Shown: positions 6,263-6,498 of the stretch, in pieces | Layout: each line of letters opens with the position of its first letter | How positions within the stretch are numbered: the stretch's first letter is position 1 | DNA from: Prolixibacteraceae bacterium | Lineage (GTDB): Bacteria; Bacteroidota; Bacteroidia; Bacteroidales; Prolixibacteraceae | Length of the DNA: 6,498 nucleotides | Direction: 5' to 3' | Assembly: GCA_016930735.1 (NCBI GenBank) | Contig: JAFGGF010000410.1 | Span: 1 to 6,498, forward strand | Position numbers and translations under genes: made by a program | The notes under the pieces: generated by a model | The model's input: only the letters and a program-made list of their open reading frames with translations | Databases searched by the model: none | What the model was told of the DNA's origin: nothing

Positions 6263-6288
6263 AAAAAAGGCCTGCCGAAGCAAGCCTT
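6263..6288 (-). terminator. Intrinsic terminator with UUCG tetraloop
   Basis: On the minus strand arm 6288-6280 (AAGGCTTGC) pairs with arm 6275-6267 (GCAGGCCTT) over 9 bp, including one G-T wobble, around a TTCG loop (6279-6276). A six-T run follows from 6268 to 6263. It lies 27 nt after the stop codon of the right-edge gene and just upstream of the TM2 promoter, so it separates the two transcription units. Confidence 0.85.
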
Positions 6289-6314
6289 ATGAGATTTTAT
6301 ATTAACACTACCTT

Positions 6315-6498
6315 TTAATTATCGTCGGTCAAAGTGTAAGTTACGGTTATTGAGGTGTTCCCCTGTACAAGTTCGTCGTAATCGTCGTTTGAAGTAAGTT
6401 CAAGCGCATATGTTAAGTTGTGCCCGTTTCCTGAGCCGTTGCCGGTGTAGCTGCTGCCAATCCCGGTTATTACTTCCTGCGATGAAGAAGAAAGTGTG
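6315..6498 (-). CDS. C-terminal fragment of an unrecognised, probably secreted beta-rich protein
   Basis: The minus strand is open from the right edge to a TAA at 6315-6317, giving 60 visible residues (TLSSSSQEVITGIGSSYTG ... ITVTYTLTDDN). The segment is rich in Ser, Thr, Gly and Asn, and its alternating pattern NLTYALELTSND...NTSITVTYTL suggests two final strands of a beta-sandwich. This is typical of secreted or surface proteins of Bacteroidota, but I cannot name a family. The 5' end lies beyond the window. A UUCG-loop terminator follows the stop, which supports this being a real gene end. Confidence 0.75.
   Translation of the reverse strand, partial: TLSSSSQEVITGIGSSYTGNGSGNGHNLTYALELTSNDDYDELVQGNTSITVTYTLTDDN

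Noticed and set aside
6315..6498. Assignment of the right-edge fragment to a DUF4402 or spore-coat-U-like family
   Set aside because: Only 60 C-terminal residues are visible, and the resemblance (ending in VTYTL) is too general for a family call.

Overview
The window looks like a chromosomal piece of an AT-rich Bacteroidota genome (Bacteroidales/Marinilabiliales-like is my guess). Evidence: matches to the Bacteroidota promoter pattern TAnnTTTG upstream of genes, few Shine-Dalgarno sites, an HU-CCDC81/SPOR protein typical of the phylum, and many small exported proteins whose signal peptides end in an 'AQ' or 'SQ' type cleavage site. I see no mobile element, CRISPR array, tRNA or rRNA.

Left part (1-1525): the 3'-truncated gene of a UDP-glucose 6-dehydrogenase on the minus strand, then a 290-bp divergent intergenic region. 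That region holds a perfect 14-bp inverted repeat and candidate promoters for both flanking genes. Next, on the plus strand (1526-2482), is a gene starting with TTG for a membrane-anchored protein with an N-terminal HU-like region and a C-terminal periplasmic SPOR domain. It converges on the following operon with a 14-bp tail-to-tail overlap.

Middle and right (2469-6193): six minus-strand genes, read from right to left: exported TM2-domain protein (GTG start), LolA-like exported protein, YidD-like protein with a signal-peptide extension, two paralogous exported proteins with a C-terminal IPGxGxxYxGKxxEG membrane module, and a DNPH1-like 2'-deoxynucleoside 5'-phosphate N-hydrolase. The last five are tightly packed (overlaps of 20, 4 and about 62 nt, and a gap of 11 nt). 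A strong intrinsic-terminator-like hairpin separates the TM2 gene from the other five and ends 3 nt before the LolA-like start codon, so it may act as an attenuator. A promoter candidate and a UUCG-loop terminator lie upstream of the TM2 gene. At the right edge is the C-terminal 60 codons of another minus-strand gene.

The TM2, LolA-like, YidD and paired PGxG proteins all look envelope-directed. The most notable feature is a YidD domain that appears exported and sits outside its usual rnpA-yidC neighbourhood, packed with two duplicated exported TPR-like/PGxG proteins. Function is unknown; a role in envelope assembly is inference.
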